Shown piece by piece: positions 8,183 through 17,013 of a stretch of DNA of 64,000 nt. Position 1 is the stretch's first letter; the number at the start of each line of letters is the position of its first letter. Below the pieces are notes generated by a model that was given only the letters and a program-made list of their open reading frames with translations, had not been told where the DNA came from and did no database searches. The position numbers and the translations under genes are program-made. Source of the DNA: JAXMHQ01 sp046346665 (GTDB taxonomy: Bacteria; Verrucomicrobiota; Verrucomicrobiia; Limisphaerales; JAXMHQ01); the NCBI GenBank assembly GCA_046346665.1, contig JAXMHQ010000002.1, forward strand, positions 124,001 through 188,000. Direction: 5' to 3'.

Positions 8183-8573
8183 ATTTGGAACTAAGCCGGG
8201 GCAGTTTGCCGCGATGCCACCAGATCGCGGCAAGAATTCCGCCGACGACGTAGGCGACCACATCATAAGGATCGCCGGTTGCCCGGCGCAGGAGATGCGG
8301 CCCGATCCCCTCGAACAGGACGGACCACACCACGAGGTGAAGCGCCATTTCCCCCGGTGCGGGCGCCTGGTCATGGAATCGCAACTTGAGCAGGCGCTGG
8401 AACCACAGGAGCGGAGGCAGCGCACAGGGCATTAACAACAAGTCGTTGAAATGGTCGTGGAAAAAGCCGCCGTGCACGTGTGGTTTGACCATCCAGCGGT
8501 TGATCGCATAGAGCGAGCAGCACAGAAGAAACAGCCGGTCGCGCAGATAACCGAATGAATTCAAAGCGCCCAT
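8172..8573 (-). CDS. Small polytopic membrane protein, function unknown
   Basis: The start at 8573 gives 133 residues (MGALNSFGYLRDRLF). There are three or four hydrophobic segments and a conserved-looking HDHFNDLLLMPCALPP block. The layout recalls the small proteins loosely named magnesium citrate secondary transporter in Bacteroidota, a name not backed by function. A longer start at 8663 would add a polar, poorly hydrophobic leader. It lies between mscS and the methyltransferase and overlaps the latter. Confidence 0.62.
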   Translation of the reverse strand: MGALNSFGYLRDRLFLLCCSLYAINRWMVKPHVHGGFFHDHFNDLLLMPCALPPLLWFQRLLKLRFHDQAPAPGEMALHLVVWSVLFEGIGPHLLRRATGDPYDVVAYVVGGILAAIWWHRGKLPRLSSKYEF

Positions 8574-8626
8574 AAAATGACCCCGCCGAAAGCCAGGGCC
8601 AGGGCGATCTTCAGAAGGACAATCAT
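8561..8626 (-). CDS. Possible 21-residue hydrophobic micropeptide
   Basis: An ATG at 8626 opens a 21-codon frame encoding a single hydrophobic helix (MIVLLKIALALAFGGVI then LWAL) that ends inside the first codons of the next gene. The even hydrophobic composition, the single Lys near the start and the 13-nt overlap suggest a real transmembrane micropeptide or leader. No Shine-Dalgarno is visible and chance is not excluded. Confidence 0.3.
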   Translation of the reverse strand: MIVLLKIALALAFGGVILWAL

Positions 8627-8682
8627 GGGTCAATATTACAGGATCGACGGCTTCCCGCCACAAGTTCGGTTCATATCCCCAT

Positions 8683-10131
8683 TCAGCCGGCAGGCTGGAG
8701 CCGGTGCGAAAACCCGTTCCCTGAACGGTCCAGATCCACTCGTGTCCTGGGCAGGCTCTGCGAGTGATGCTGCTGAATGAACTCGATCAGTTTTTCCCGG
8801 ATCTCACAGCGCAAGTCCCACGTCTTGCTGGAATCCGCTGCAGTCGCCAGCACTCGGATTTGCATGGCGCACTCGCTCGCGTCGGTGACTTGCAGATTCC
8901 AGAAACGCCGGTCCCACAGGGTGCTCCCCTCCACAATCTTTTGCGCTGCCCTGCGCACCTGATCCAGCGGCAGCGTGTAATCCGTCCACAAGGAAACCGA
9001 ACCGAGCAGCGACGCCGATACGCGGGTCCAATTTTGAAAGGGTTTTTCAATAAAATGGCTCAATGGCACCACCAACCGCCGGTCGTCCCAGATATGGATG
9101 ATGACATAGGTCAGCGAGATTTCCTCGACCCGGCCCCACTCGCCTTCAACAATCACCACGTCGTCAATGCGAACGGGTTGGGTCATGGCAAGCTGGATTC
9201 CGGCAAACAGATTGGCAATCGTCCGCTGCGCGGCGAATCCAATGATGATTCCGAACACGCCGGCCGAGGCCAGAATGCTGGCGCCGAACCGCCGGACTTC
9301 TTCGAACAGCATCAGCACCGACGCGATGGTAAAGATCGCGATGAGCACATAGAGTGTTTTGCTGATGACGTGCACCTGGGTATAAACCTTGCGCGCCTGA
9401 AGATTATCCGCAGCGCGGATGTCGTATTTCGCGAGCGCGGCCTGTTCACCCAGGCGGACTCCCTGAGCCAGAATCCACGCGACGGTGCCGATGATCAGGA
9501 TGCTGCTGCCTTTTGCGACGACGCTGGCGTACTCCTGTGGCAGCCCAACCACCGGCAAGGCGAAGAGGATGCCCATCACCGGAATGAGGACGCGCAGGCT
9601 CCGCCCCAACAGCGGCACCACCAGGTCGTCAAGTTTCGACCCGGTCTTGCTTGCCCAGGTGGCGAGGCGCGCTTCCAACACATGAGTAAGCCTGAAGAAC
9701 AGCCAGAACAGCACCGCGAACAAACCGAAATCGGACAGCGTGTCGACAACCTCGCGAGCCGTTTGCATTCCTTCGCTCGACAGAAACTTCAAGAGCGGCG
9801 GAGCAAGGGCCAGGTCGACCCCGTAGAACCAAACGAACAGATGAAGCGGTTTGGAAGTCGCCCCCAGCACATGCCGGCGCCAGTCTTTCGAATCGGTCGG
9901 AGAGGCCATTTGGCTCCGTTTCCGCCGGAGAAACCAAAAGACCAGGAGATCGGCGATCAGAACAAACAGAAGAATGCAAAGCATGACGCCCAGGTCGGCC
10001 CACGAGAGGGGGCCAATCACTTTGGCGCGGACGGTCGGGCCGAAGATCAGTTCAAGCAGGCCGGACAACGCGCTGATGACTCCCTCTTCCAACGAGTCCA
10101 GGAAATTGTGTCCGGTCATCAAGGTATTCAT
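8683..10131 (-). CDS. Mechanosensitive ion channel, MscS family
   Basis: The 482-residue protein has about five N-terminal membrane helices (near 44-68, 132-150, 172-198, 205-224, 255-278) before the MscS core. The pore-lining helix is ASILASAGVFGIIIGFAAQR (about 284-303), followed by the family hallmark IANLFAGIQLAMTQPVRIDD and a cytoplasmic beta domain. It should release solutes on hypo-osmotic shock. Its ATG overlaps the stop of the trehalose synthase gene (ATGA at 10128-10131). This ties channel synthesis to production of a compatible solute. Confidence 0.93.
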   Translation of the reverse strand: MNTLMTGHNFLDSLEEGVISALSGLLELIFGPTVRAKVIGPLSWADLGVMLCILLFVLIADLLVFWFLRRKRSQMASPTDSKDWRRHVLGATSKPLHLFVWFYGVDLALAPPLLKFLSSEGMQTAREVVDTLSDFGLFAVLFWLFFRLTHVLEARLATWASKTGSKLDDLVVPLLGRSLRVLIPVMGILFALPVVGLPQEYASVVAKGSSILIIGTVAWILAQGVRLGEQAALAKYDIRAADNLQARKVYTQVHVISKTLYVLIAIFTIASVLMLFEEVRRFGASILASAGVFGIIIGFAAQRTIANLFAGIQLAMTQPVRIDDVVIVEGEWGRVEEISLTYVIIHIWDDRRLVVPLSHFIEKPFQNWTRVSASLLGSVSLWTDYTLPLDQVRRAAQKIVEGSTLWDRRFWNLQVTDASECAMQIRVLATAADSSKTWDLRCEIREKLIEFIQQHHSQSLPRTRVDLDRSGNGFSHRLQPAG

Positions 10132-13100
10132 AAAGTGTCCTTTCCAGGAGACGGCGCGGAGTCAGGCAAATCCCCGAGCAAACGGAGGATGCCCTGAAGA
10201 GGAACGCGCAGCCGGTCGGAGGGATTGTTCAACTCCCGGCCCAGTTCGCCCACGACTTGATGCAGCAGATAGGCTTCCAGCATGGCGCGCAGCTCCGTTT
10301 CGCTCTCGGGCAGCAGCCCTGATTTGTCGAGCCGATGAACGTAAGCCTTCAAGAACGCCACGCTCACTCCGTGATTCCAGAGTTCGACCCAGGATTCAAA
10401 GCGGGAGACATTTTCCCGCGGAACACTGCCGCGCGCGACGTGTTGATGCAGGCCGGCGTAGGCAGCGTAATGAAACGAACGCACCATCGCGGTCGCGTCG
10501 CGCAGCGGTGATCTTTTGACTCGCCTTTCGCTGATCGGCGCCAGGGGATCGCCCTCGAAATCGCAAAAGAAAAAGTCCTTCCCCGTCCACAGAACCTGGC
10601 CGAGATGGCAATCGCCGTGGATGCGGATGCGTTGCGCGGTGAGGCGATGCCCAAACAACTCGCGGTGCCGCTTAACAATGGCGCCTTCCATTTCAGCGAC
10701 CCGCCGGGCCAGCGGCAAAATCTCCGGCGGCAGTGTCCTGAGTTGCTTTCCCAGCAACCGCACATTTTGAATGGCCAGGTTTCGCATCGATTGAAGCAGG
10801 CCGCGTTGGTAAGCGGGGGTGAACGGCTCGGGGGCGAACTCCTTGTCGTCCGGCTCGGAGGCCAAGGCAAGGTGGAGTTCGGCGGTCCGCACGCCGATAA
10901 CGCGCGCCGATTCCAAATACGTCCCGATTTCCTCCGAAACAGCGGCGGGACTCCCCAGGTCGAGCAGTTTCACCGATTCGATGGCAAAGGATGGCGCCGC
11001 GTGGCCCTGGGCAACACGCGCCACGACCCGGTCGTAATAGCGGCTGAGCGCATCCAGAGTATAGTCCCAGGCGGTCATCGCGCCGTGGATGAACCGGTTG
11101 ACAACCGCCAGCGTGAAGCCCGTTCCGTCGGCGGCGAGGTATTGCAGGGCGCCGGCCAGCGACGGGCAGCTTGGAAGTTCCTTTTGAGTCAGAAAGCGGC
11201 CGATCTCCAGTTCCGGATTCACCCCTTCATCCAGCCGGCGAAACACTTTCAAAATGAGCTTGTCGCCGTAAAACACGGAGAAATTGTTCTGGTCAAACCT
11301 CCCGGCCACTTCCAGCGGGCTTGCCTCGTCCACAATTCTGCTCATCACCGGCATCCGGATCGCCTCCGTGCCGCCACGCAATCCCCGGATCCGCCGGCGA
11401 TGAAGAACCAGCGCAAGCAGAGCCTTGCAGAATGCGGAACTCCCGAGAGCATCGTAAAGGATGCCGCCCTCCTTCTCGTGCGGCAGGCTCAATTCAGCCA
11501 CCACAAACCGCGGGAAATCCCGTCGCACCTGTTTCGCCTCGGAGCCAGTGGCCATTGCCAGCGGGAGCAAGTAGACCTCCACGTCCCCTTGCATGTATTC
11601 AACCTGCGCAAACGTCAGGATGGCGTGTCCGCCCGGGAGCGGAACCCGCAGCATTTCCAAGAGCGCGACCAGTTTTATGGTTTTGCCCTTTCCGGCCAGC
11701 CAACGCTGGGATTTCAAATAATCGGGCAGAATCCCTTCCAGCTGGGTCTTGTCAGCAAAAACATCACGTCCCTCGACAACCAGCTTCGCGGGTTGAAACG
11801 CCGCCGGGGGAACGGCGCCAACCGCCGCCGGAACAGATTTCTGTTCGAGCGAGAACCAATAGAAACCGTGAGGACCGAGTGAAAGCACATAGGGTCGCTC
11901 CGTGATGACCGGAAATTCCATCCGCCCGAGCAGTTCGATGGGCACACGGTGCTTGTAAGCCGACAAATCCAATTCCACTGGCTGCGCAAACCGCGAGAGG
12001 TTGGCGACGACCAGCAGGGTTTCGCCGCGGTAACGAAGCAAATAGCTCAGGATCTTGTGGTTCTCCGACGATAGAAACTCGCATTTGCCCTCGCCGAGTG
12101 CGCGCCAGCGCTTGCGCAAGTCGAGCATCCGGCGCATCCACCAGAGCAATGAATGCGGGTTGGCCAGTTGCACTTCCACGTTGCTGGCTTCGTAATGATA
12201 CGCGGGATCCAGGATGATGGGCAGGTAGAGGCTTTGGGGATTCGCGCGCGAAAAACCGGCGTTTTTGTCCGAACTCCACTGCATCGGCGTGCGCACGCCG
12301 TTGCGGTCGCCCAGGTAAATGTTTTCGCCCATGCCGATCTCATCGCCGTAGTAAAGCACCGGGGTGCCCGGCAGCGAGAAGAGAAGCGCGTTGAGAAGCT
12401 CGATGCTCTTCCGGTCGTTGTCCAGCAACGGCGCCAGCCGGCGGCGAATGCCCAGATAAAGCCGCGCCTGATGAACGTGGGCATACATTTTGTACATGTA
12501 GTCGCGTTCCTCTTCAGTGACCGTGGACAGCGCCAGTTCATCGTGGTTGCGCAAAAACAGGGCCCACTGGCTCGTTTCAGGAATCGCCGGCGTCTGCCCA
12601 AGAATGTCCACAATCGGCAACCGGTCTTCCATGCGAAGCGCCATGAACAGCCGGGGCATGAGCGGAAAATGAAAGGCCATGTGGCACTCATCGCCCCGCC
12701 CTTGGCCAAAATAGGCGACGGCATCCTCGGGCCACTGGTTCGCTTCCGCCAGCAACATGCGGTCGTCGTACCTCTCGTCCACGTGCGCGCGCAATGATTT
12801 CAGAAAAGCGTGGGTTTCGGGCAGGTTTTCACATCCGGTGCCTTCGCGCTCATAAAGATACGGCACGGCGTCCAACCGCAGGCCGTCCACCCCGAGGTCC
12901 AGCCAGAAATCCACCACCTGCACAATGGCCTCGTGGACTTCCGGGTTGTCATAGTTCAAATCCGGCTGGTGGGAAAAGAAACGATGCCAGAAATGCGATT
13001 TTGCCACCGGGTCCCAGGACCAGTTTGATGTCTCGACGTCCTTGAAGATGATCGAAGCTTCCCTGTATTTGCGCGTATCGTCGCTCCAGACATAAAAATT

Positions 13101-13583
13101 GCGCCAGCGGCTTCCCGGTTTGGCGCGGCGCGAGCGTTGAAACCAGGGATGCTGATCGGAAGTGTGGTTGAGCGGCAATTCAGTAATGACCCGCAAACCA
13201 CGCTGATGCGCCCCGCGCAAAAATATCCTGAAATCCGCCAGCGTGCCGTACATCGGGTGGACGCTGTAATAGTCGGCGATGTCATAGCCATCATCCTTCA
13301 GCGGCGAGGGATAGAACGGCAGCAGCCAGACCGCGGTTACTCCCAGGTCCTTGATGTAATCCAATTTTTCCGTCAAACCGCGGAAGTCGCCCGTGCCGTC
13401 CCCGTTGGCATCGTAGAAGGCACGCACGTGCAATTCATAGACGACTCCACTCTTGTACCAGAACGGGTCCCGATCCAGGCCTTCCCGGTTGCGATGGCGA
13501 GCAAGCAGGACGGGCGGCGGCGTGGGCCGGCTGGCGCCCACTTGGACCTTGATTCCCTTTGGATGCTTTGTCACCTGGCGCAT
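10128..13583 (-). CDS. treS: Trehalose synthase-maltokinase fusion (TreS/Mak)
   Basis: The 1151-residue fusion has a GH13 trehalose synthase at about 40-580 and a maltokinase-like half at about 605-1140. The GH13 nucleophile is D238 (GLRLDAVPY), the acid/base E280 (LLAEANQW) and the third carboxylate D348 (FLRNHDEL). In the kinase half, RWLAGKGKTI (about 627) and IHGDCHLGQ (D991) followed by FFCDFEGDP mark the phosphotransferase site. Together they interconvert maltose and trehalose and make maltose-1-phosphate for the GlgE glucan route; no GlgE is in the window. The start at 13583 has AAGGA five nt upstream; other in-frame ATGs lie at 13589 and further back. It starts 10 nt after the otsA stop and overlaps mscS. 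Confidence 0.94.
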   Translation of the reverse strand: MRQVTKHPKGIKVQVGASRPTPPPVLLARHRNREGLDRDPFWYKSGVVYELHVRAFYDANGDGTGDFRGLTEKLDYIKDLGVTAVWLLPFYPSPLKDDGYDIADYYSVHPMYGTLADFRIFLRGAHQRGLRVITELPLNHTSDQHPWFQRSRRAKPGSRWRNFYVWSDDTRKYREASIIFKDVETSNWSWDPVAKSHFWHRFFSHQPDLNYDNPEVHEAIVQVVDFWLDLGVDGLRLDAVPYLYEREGTGCENLPETHAFLKSLRAHVDERYDDRMLLAEANQWPEDAVAYFGQGRGDECHMAFHFPLMPRLFMALRMEDRLPIVDILGQTPAIPETSQWALFLRNHDELALSTVTEEERDYMYKMYAHVHQARLYLGIRRRLAPLLDNDRKSIELLNALLFSLPGTPVLYYGDEIGMGENIYLGDRNGVRTPMQWSSDKNAGFSRANPQSLYLPIILDPAYHYEASNVEVQLANPHSLLWWMRRMLDLRKRWRALGEGKCEFLSSENHKILSYLLRYRGETLLVVANLSRFAQPVELDLSAYKHRVPIELLGRMEFPVITERPYVLSLGPHGFYWFSLEQKSVPAAVGAVPPAAFQPAKLVVEGRDVFADKTQLEGILPDYLKSQRWLAGKGKTIKLVALLEMLRVPLPGGHAILTFAQVEYMQGDVEVYLLPLAMATGSEAKQVRRDFPRFVVAELSLPHEKEGGILYDALGSSAFCKALLALVLHRRRIRGLRGGTEAIRMPVMSRIVDEASPLEVAGRFDQNNFSVFYGDKLILKVFRRLDEGVNPELEIGRFLTQKELPSCPSLAGALQYLAADGTGFTLAVVNRFIHGAMTAWDYTLDALSRYYDRVVARVAQGHAAPSFAIESVKLLDLGSPAAVSEEIGTYLESARVIGVRTAELHLALASEPDDKEFAPEPFTPAYQRGLLQSMRNLAIQNVRLLGKQLRTLPPEILPLARRVAEMEGAIVKRHRELFGHRLTAQRIRIHGDCHLGQVLWTGKDFFFCDFEGDPLAPISERRVKRSPLRDATAMVRSFHYAAYAGLHQHVARGSVPRENVSRFESWVELWNHGVSVAFLKAYVHRLDKSGLLPESETELRAMLEAYLLHQVVGELGRELNNPSDRLRVPLQGILRLLGDLPDSAPSPGKDTL

Positions 13584-13593
13584 TTCCATCCTT

Positions 13594-15858
13594 TCAAACC
13601 TTTGTTGCAACCGCCGGAGCAATCCGGATTTTCGTCAGTTCGTCGATCAGGTTGCCCGCCCAGCGGTAGATATTGTGTTCCCTTAAGGTTTGACGCATCC
13701 GCCGCATCCGGTCCGACTGCTCTTCCGGCTCCATTTCCAGGGCGGCGCGGATGGAATCGGCCAATTGCTCGGCGTCGTAGGGGTTCACGATCAGCGCGTC
13801 CCGCAGTTCCCGCGCGGCGCCGGTGAAGCGGCTCAGGATCAGCACACCGCTCTCGTCCTCGCGCGCGGCCACGAATTCCTTGGCCACCAGGTTCATCCCG
13901 TCATGCAATGAGGTCACCATGCAGACGTCCGCCAGACGATAATAAGGCAGGATCTCCTGGTGGCTGTGGTGCCTCTTCAGGAACACAATGGGCTTGTAAT
14001 CCTTGGCCTTGAATTTCCAGTTGATGCGTTCGGCTTCCTGTTCCACCTCGGCCAGGAAATCGTGGTAGCGTTTGATGTGGGTGCGGCTGGGCGCCCCCAG
14101 TTGGACGAAGGTGAACGCACCCTGATAAACCGGGTATTTCTCCAAAAGCCGCTCGATGCCGCGAAAACGTTCCAGCACGCCCTTGGTGTAATCCATCCGC
14201 TCCACTCCCACGCCCAAATACCGGGTCTTGATGCCCAGCTCCTTGAGCAGCGCCGCGCGATCCTCCGTCGGATTACCCGGATCGCCCGGTGCATCTTGAA
14301 AGGCATTCGGAAAAGCCACGCTGATGGGAAAAGGTTTCACCAGTGTGGTCTGGCCGCCCTTCTTCACAGCGAAGCGTTCCCAGTCAATTCGGCTTTCCAG
14401 CGTCCGGTCCACCGTGTCCAAAAAATTGTTGCAATGAAACTGCGTGTGAAAGCCCACCAGGTCGGCGCCCAGCATTCCGTAAAGCAGCTCGCGCTGCCAG
14501 GGGCAGATGCCGAAGGCCTCCGGATTGGGCCAAGGGATGTGCCAGAACATCGCGATTCGCGCGTCGGGACGAAGCTCCTTGATCATCCGGGGCAGCAGGG
14601 CAAAATGATAATCCTGAATCAGCACGCAGGGCTCCTCGACCCCGTTCAATTCCTCGCCCACGGCTTCGGCAAACTTGCGATTGGCCGCCTGATACTGAGC
14701 CCAGTCCTCGGCGCGAAACACGGGCCGCGTATGGGCAATGTGACAAAGCGGCCACATTCCCTCGTTTGAAAAGCCGTAGTAATAGCCGGTCTCCTCCTCC
14801 TTGGTGAGCGGCACCCGTCTCAAGGTGTAGTGGGGATCGTCGGGCGGGACTTTTAGACGATTCCTTCCGTCCACCACCTCAAAATCCGCGTCGCCGGCGC
14901 CATGGGCGATCCAGGTGCCGCCGGAAGCGCGCAGCACCGGCTCCAGCGCCGTCACCAGACCGCCGGCGGGCACAATGCACTCCACCTTGCGACCTTTGCG
15001 CAGGTGCATGTAGGGTTCCCGGTTGGATACCACGAACAACGTCCGCCCCTGCAACCTGGCCTTCACGTGCTCCTTGAGTCGCTCCGGGGTCCACAGGGAG
15101 TCCGCCGACTGGCGAAGACGCGCTTCCTCCTCGGCGGCGGCCTTGGCGGCAGACAAGTGCCGGGCAAACGTGCTCACTTCCCTGGCGATGGGAGCGAACA
15201 AGTCTTCCCTGGGCAGGGCGAAGCCCGGCGCCAAAGTCTCGCCCGCGCGGAGTTGCTTCATCCACTCCGCCATCCTGGCAATCGGACCCACAATGCTCCA
15301 CCGAACAACCAGCAGCGTCACCAGCGTGATGCAGAGCACTTGAATCAACACCCGGAAAAACGCGATCCGCCAAATATGGGCAAGTTGCGATTGGATATAT
15401 CCAGCGTCTTGAAAAATCACCAACGCGCCCACCACCCCGTCGCTGCTGTCGAGCGGCAGAACATAGACGTGCATCCGCCTGGCCCCGATGGTTTCAAACG
15501 CGCTCGATTCGATGTTGCGACTCAAGGCATTGGTGACCAGACCCGGCACGAAAGACAAACCAGGTGCCAGCTTTTCCGTCACCGCCAACGCCTTGCCCTT
15601 CGCATCATAAATGGCCATCCCGGTGACCCGCTCGCGATTGCCGAATTTCTCGACCAACCTCTGAAGATTCACGGAAAAGCCCTTTTGAATTGCGGGTTCC
15701 ACCGACTCCTGCAGGCTCTCTGCCAGCAAATGGGAGCGGCGCTCCACTTCGTCATTCAAGCGCGAACTTTCCTGCTGCACGTGAAAGTAAGCCGAACAAA
15801 CAGCCACAGCGGTGACAGTCACCACCAGCGCCACGATCAGACGCAGGGTTATGCGCAT
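13594..15858 (-). CDS. otsA: Receptor-like trehalose-6-phosphate synthase: sensor-HAMP-GT20 fusion
   Basis: The 754-residue protein joins a membrane sensor module to OtsA. Helix 1 is at 5-24, an extracytoplasmic sensor-like region at 28-160, helix 2 at 165-187, a HAMP-like linker at 187-240 and the GT20 domain from about 274 to 745. GT20 makes trehalose-6-phosphate from UDP-glucose and glucose-6-phosphate. The layout matches methyl-accepting or kinase receptors with the output replaced by a biosynthetic enzyme, so enzyme activity may follow an external signal such as osmolarity (inference). AAGGGGG seven nt upstream supports the ATG at 15858. No trehalose-phosphatase gene is in the window. 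It is the first gene of the trehalose/MscS operon. Confidence 0.9.
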   Translation of the reverse strand: MRITLRLIVALVVTVTAVAVCSAYFHVQQESSRLNDEVERRSHLLAESLQESVEPAIQKGFSVNLQRLVEKFGNRERVTGMAIYDAKGKALAVTEKLAPGLSFVPGLVTNALSRNIESSAFETIGARRMHVYVLPLDSSDGVVGALVIFQDAGYIQSQLAHIWRIAFFRVLIQVLCITLVTLLVVRWSIVGPIARMAEWMKQLRAGETLAPGFALPREDLFAPIAREVSTFARHLSAAKAAAEEEARLRQSADSLWTPERLKEHVKARLQGRTLFVVSNREPYMHLRKGRKVECIVPAGGLVTALEPVLRASGGTWIAHGAGDADFEVVDGRNRLKVPPDDPHYTLRRVPLTKEEETGYYYGFSNEGMWPLCHIAHTRPVFRAEDWAQYQAANRKFAEAVGEELNGVEEPCVLIQDYHFALLPRMIKELRPDARIAMFWHIPWPNPEAFGICPWQRELLYGMLGADLVGFHTQFHCNNFLDTVDRTLESRIDWERFAVKKGGQTTLVKPFPISVAFPNAFQDAPGDPGNPTEDRAALLKELGIKTRYLGVGVERMDYTKGVLERFRGIERLLEKYPVYQGAFTFVQLGAPSRTHIKRYHDFLAEVEQEAERINWKFKAKDYKPIVFLKRHHSHQEILPYYRLADVCMVTSLHDGMNLVAKEFVAAREDESGVLILSRFTGAARELRDALIVNPYDAEQLADSIRAALEMEPEEQSDRMRRMRQTLREHNIYRWAGNLIDELTKIRIAPAVATKV

Positions 15859-15931
15859 GCAACACCCCCTTCCGGGCCGGGCACGGCGCAATTCCTGATT
15901 TGCCGCGGCGGCGAATTGTGCGATTCGACAC

Positions 15932-16141
15932 TCAAAGCCCGTCGTGTTCGAGTTTCCGCGCCAGATCGCCCTCCACCAGCCGCCATTCGCGCACGGTCAA
16001 CGTTCGCTGCGGATAAACATCCCGAAACAGCTGCCGAGCATGGACCCGAACCATCGCGCGCGTAATTCCAGGAATGCGCGGCTTCGGCTGAACCAAGGGT
16101 CGAGTTCGGCGATTTCTCATAGGAATCCAGCGGTGTTCCAA
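15932..16141 (-). CDS. Small basic protein, function unknown
   Basis: This is a possible 69-residue protein, rich in Arg, with an alpha-helical C-terminal half (VRVHARQLFRDVYPQRTLTV then EWRLVEGDLARKLE). I do not recognise a family with confidence, but the amphipathic pattern looks coding, unlike the other frames here. It lies 73 nt upstream of the sensor-otsA gene on the same strand. ATG codons at 16141 and 16120 (MRNRRTRP) are both possible starts. Confidence 0.42.
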   Translation of the reverse strand: MEHRWIPMRNRRTRPLVQPKPRIPGITRAMVRVHARQLFRDVYPQRTLTVREWRLVEGDLARKLEHDGL

Positions 16142-16317
16142 TTCTCACACACAGCACCCTAGCGCCACACCCGCGGCGACCGCTATTGGCCGACTCCCCA
16201 CCCCCAACTCAGTGAAACGATTAGGGGTCTGAAAGACACCGACAGGAATTGCCTCCTGTTCCAATTGGAAATCCAGCAGGCCGGCCGCAGGTTGCCGGGC
16301 GCACCTCCCAAACCGCC

Positions 16318-16998
16318 TCAGCGTATCGCCTCAACCCACAACACCGCGTGGCGCGTCAGTTCGGGTCCGCTCTTCAACCGCAACTTGCGTTTGATGCTCG
16401 CCCGATGGGCTTCGACCGTTTTCGCGCTCATGCCCAGGCGGCTCGATATCTCTTTCGTTTCCTTCGCTTCACCGATCAGCGTAAAAACCTCCAGCTCGCG
16501 GTCTGTAAGCTGTTCGATTGGAGAAACCGTGCGGGCCGGGCGTTTTCCAGACAAACTGTCCAGCAGCCGCGTGGACATTTCGTCGCTCAGGTAGATCTGG
16601 CCGCTCAACACATGGCGGATGGCCGCGATCAGCCGCCGGCCGCTTCGCTGTTTTGAAATGTAGCCGCGTCCTCCCGCGCGCAGCACCCGCTCGGCAAAGA
16701 GCGACGCATCGTGCATCGAAAGAACCAAAACGGGCAATCCAGGGCGCAAGGCGCGCATGTCCCGGATGAGTTGAAGTCCGTTGCGGCCGGGCAAGGTGAT
16801 GTCGACCAGCACGAGGTCGGGCGCGAGCCGCTCCAGGGCCCCCATCGCCTGCCGGGCATCCCCGGCTTCACCGCAGACGACCAGATCCGCTTCGCGATTG
16901 ATTTGCGCGACCAACCCCTCCCGCAATACCGCGTGGTCATCCACCACAAGAATTTTCCTCCGCGGGGATTGTTCTGGCCGTTGTTTGCGAGCCGTCAT
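16318..16998 (-). CDS. NarL/FixJ-type response regulator (receiver plus LuxR HTH)
   Basis: The 226-residue protein has a receiver at about 15-130, with acidic residues D20-D21, phospho-acceptor D66 (LVLVDITLP) and K116 (YISKQ). A LuxR-type helix-turn-helix follows at about 160-206 (LTDRELEVF through KTVEAHRASIKRKL). It starts 15 nt after the PAS histidine kinase gene, its obvious partner. Target genes are not evident; the upstream GH51 gene is a candidate only by position. Confidence 0.94.
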   Translation of the reverse strand: MTARKQRPEQSPRRKILVVDDHAVLREGLVAQINREADLVVCGEAGDARQAMGALERLAPDLVLVDITLPGRNGLQLIRDMRALRPGLPVLVLSMHDASLFAERVLRAGGRGYISKQRSGRRLIAAIRHVLSGQIYLSDEMSTRLLDSLSGKRPARTVSPIEQLTDRELEVFTLIGEAKETKEISSRLGMSAKTVEAHRASIKRKLRLKSGPELTRHAVLWVEAIR

Positions 16999-17013
16999 TT
17001 GTTCGCAGGTTGA

